Shown: piece by piece, positions 6,246 to 6,800 of the stretch | Layout of the letters: each line of letters begins with the position of its first letter | How positions within the stretch are numbered: the stretch's first letter is position 1 | Source of the DNA: Fidelibacterota bacterium | GTDB lineage: Bacteria; Fidelibacterota; Marinisomatia; Marinisomatales; TCS56 | Direction of reading: 5' to 3' | DNA: 6,800 nt | Assembly: GCA_013203015.1 (NCBI GenBank) | Contig: JABMPO010000340.1 | Span: forward strand, 1 to 6,800 | Position numbers and translations under genes: made by a program | Notes under the pieces: model-generated | Told to the model about the DNA's origin: nothing | The model's database searches: none | Seen by the model: the letters and a program-made list of their open reading frames with translations, nothing else

Positions 6246-6800
6246 TGAAGTATTTCCGACCTGAAAATCAGCGCCAGTTATTTGATTTGTTAGCTGAATT
6301 TTCGCCCGCTAAGCGAACCTTGCTGGCTGGTGGCACCGATCTAATGCCGCGTTATGAAAATGGTCTGTCGCTGCCGGAAAATTTAATCGATTTGAAAAAA
6401 ATATCTGATTTTATCGGAATTACTGAGGCCGACACGGAAATCGTAATCGGCTCCCTGACCAGCATTGAAACGCTAAAGAATAGCAGTCTAATTCACGATC
6501 ATTTTCACGCTTTATGGCAGGCCACCAACCAATTTGCTGGTGTGCAGATTCGGCACCGGGCGACCCTAGGCGGCAATATCTGCAATGCCTCTCCTGCTGG
6601 CGATACGCTGCCGGCTCTCTACGCCCATGAAGCAAGCGTGAGGTTAATCAGTTCAAGTAGTCAGAGTGAACTACCGATTGGTGATTTTATTACTGGTCCC
6701 GGTACAACCGCTCTACGGAAAGGAGAAATTCTTCAGGCAGTTATCCTACCAAAAAGAAGCGGTTTTTCGACCTTTTACAAACTTGGTTTACGCCAGGCGA
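6245..6800 (+). CDS. FAD-binding subunit of the xanthine-dehydrogenase-family enzyme (3' partial)
   Basis: Translation from GTG at 6245 stays open to the window edge for 185 codons plus one base. It reads MKYFRPENQRQLFDLL at the start, then LLAGGTDLMPR (26-36), the first FAD-pyrophosphate loop, and ATLGGNICNASPAGDTLPAL (106-125), the second flavin motif with its typical Asp. GPGTTAL (151-157) and FYKLGLRQA (177-185) follow, matching the GPR.T.L and KLG.R.A blocks of this family. Family members are about 280-290 residues, so about 100 residues are missing on the right. The subunit carries electrons from the 2Fe-2S clusters to NAD+ or another acceptor. The start G is the last base of the upstream TAG, so the two subunits are translationally coupled. 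Gene order Fe-S then FAD implies the molybdopterin subunit lies downstream or elsewhere. There is no ATG near the start, so an ATG-only search would miss it. Confidence 0.93.
   Translation, partial: MKYFRPENQRQLFDLLAEFSPAKRTLLAGGTDLMPRYENGLSLPENLIDLKKISDFIGITEADTEIVIGSLTSIETLKNSSLIHDHFHALWQATNQFAGVQIRHRATLGGNICNASPAGDTLPALYAHEASVRLISSSSQSELPIGDFITGPGTTALRKGEILQAVILPKRSGFSTFYKLGLRQA

Noticed and set aside
1..6800. CRISPR arrays, tRNA/rRNA genes, insertion sequences or transposon ends
   Set aside because: No regularly spaced repeats, cloverleaf-like or rRNA-like sequence, transposase motifs or terminal inverted repeats were seen; almost all bases are in metabolic genes.

Overview
The window is a single unbroken run of co-directional genes on the + strand. 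Base composition is moderate (GC roughly mid-40s by eye), intergenic gaps are short, and TTG/GTG starts and Shine-Dalgarno-like motifs are present. The gene content (carbamoyltransferases, carbamate kinase, PLP lyase/synthase-like enzymes, molybdenum-hydroxylase subunits) suggests an anaerobic or facultative, amino-acid- or purine-fermenting bacterium. A clostridial/Firmicutes-like host is plausible, but the taxon cannot be fixed from the sequence.

Layout. (1) 1-921: 3' part of a transcarbamylase of the YgeW / N-acetylornithine carbamoyltransferase type; its 5' end lies outside the window. (2) 935-1960: a second, complete and divergent transcarbamylase. (3) 1963-2922: carbamate kinase. (4) 2923-3019: a short intergenic segment with a strong hairpin capped by a cUNCGg-type tetraloop. 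(5) about 3020-4486: a fold-type II PLP enzyme distantly related to cysteine synthase / cystathionine beta-synthase. (6) 4507-5766: a zinc-ribbon threonine-synthase-like PLP enzyme. (7) 5766-6245: the [2Fe-2S] subunit of a xanthine-dehydrogenase-type molybdenum hydroxylase. (8) 6245-6800: the start of its FAD subunit, which runs off the right edge. The molybdopterin subunit is not in the window.

How they may work together. Carbamoyltransferase plus carbamate kinase is the standard way of fermenting a ureido (carbamoyl-amino) compound: phosphorolysis gives an amine and carbamoyl phosphate, and the kinase turns the latter into ATP. A YgeW-like transcarbamylase, carbamate kinase, a PLP ammonia-lyase and xanthine-dehydrogenase subunits also occur together in the E. 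coli yge/ygf/xdh region and in the anaerobic urate-degradation clusters of gut bacteria. My inference is that this is a variant purine/ureide fermentation operon. It has two transcarbamylases, which could suit a substrate with two ureido groups. In the part seen, two different PLP enzymes stand where a YgeX-type diaminopropionate ammonia-lyase would be expected. The actual substrate is not shown by the sequence.
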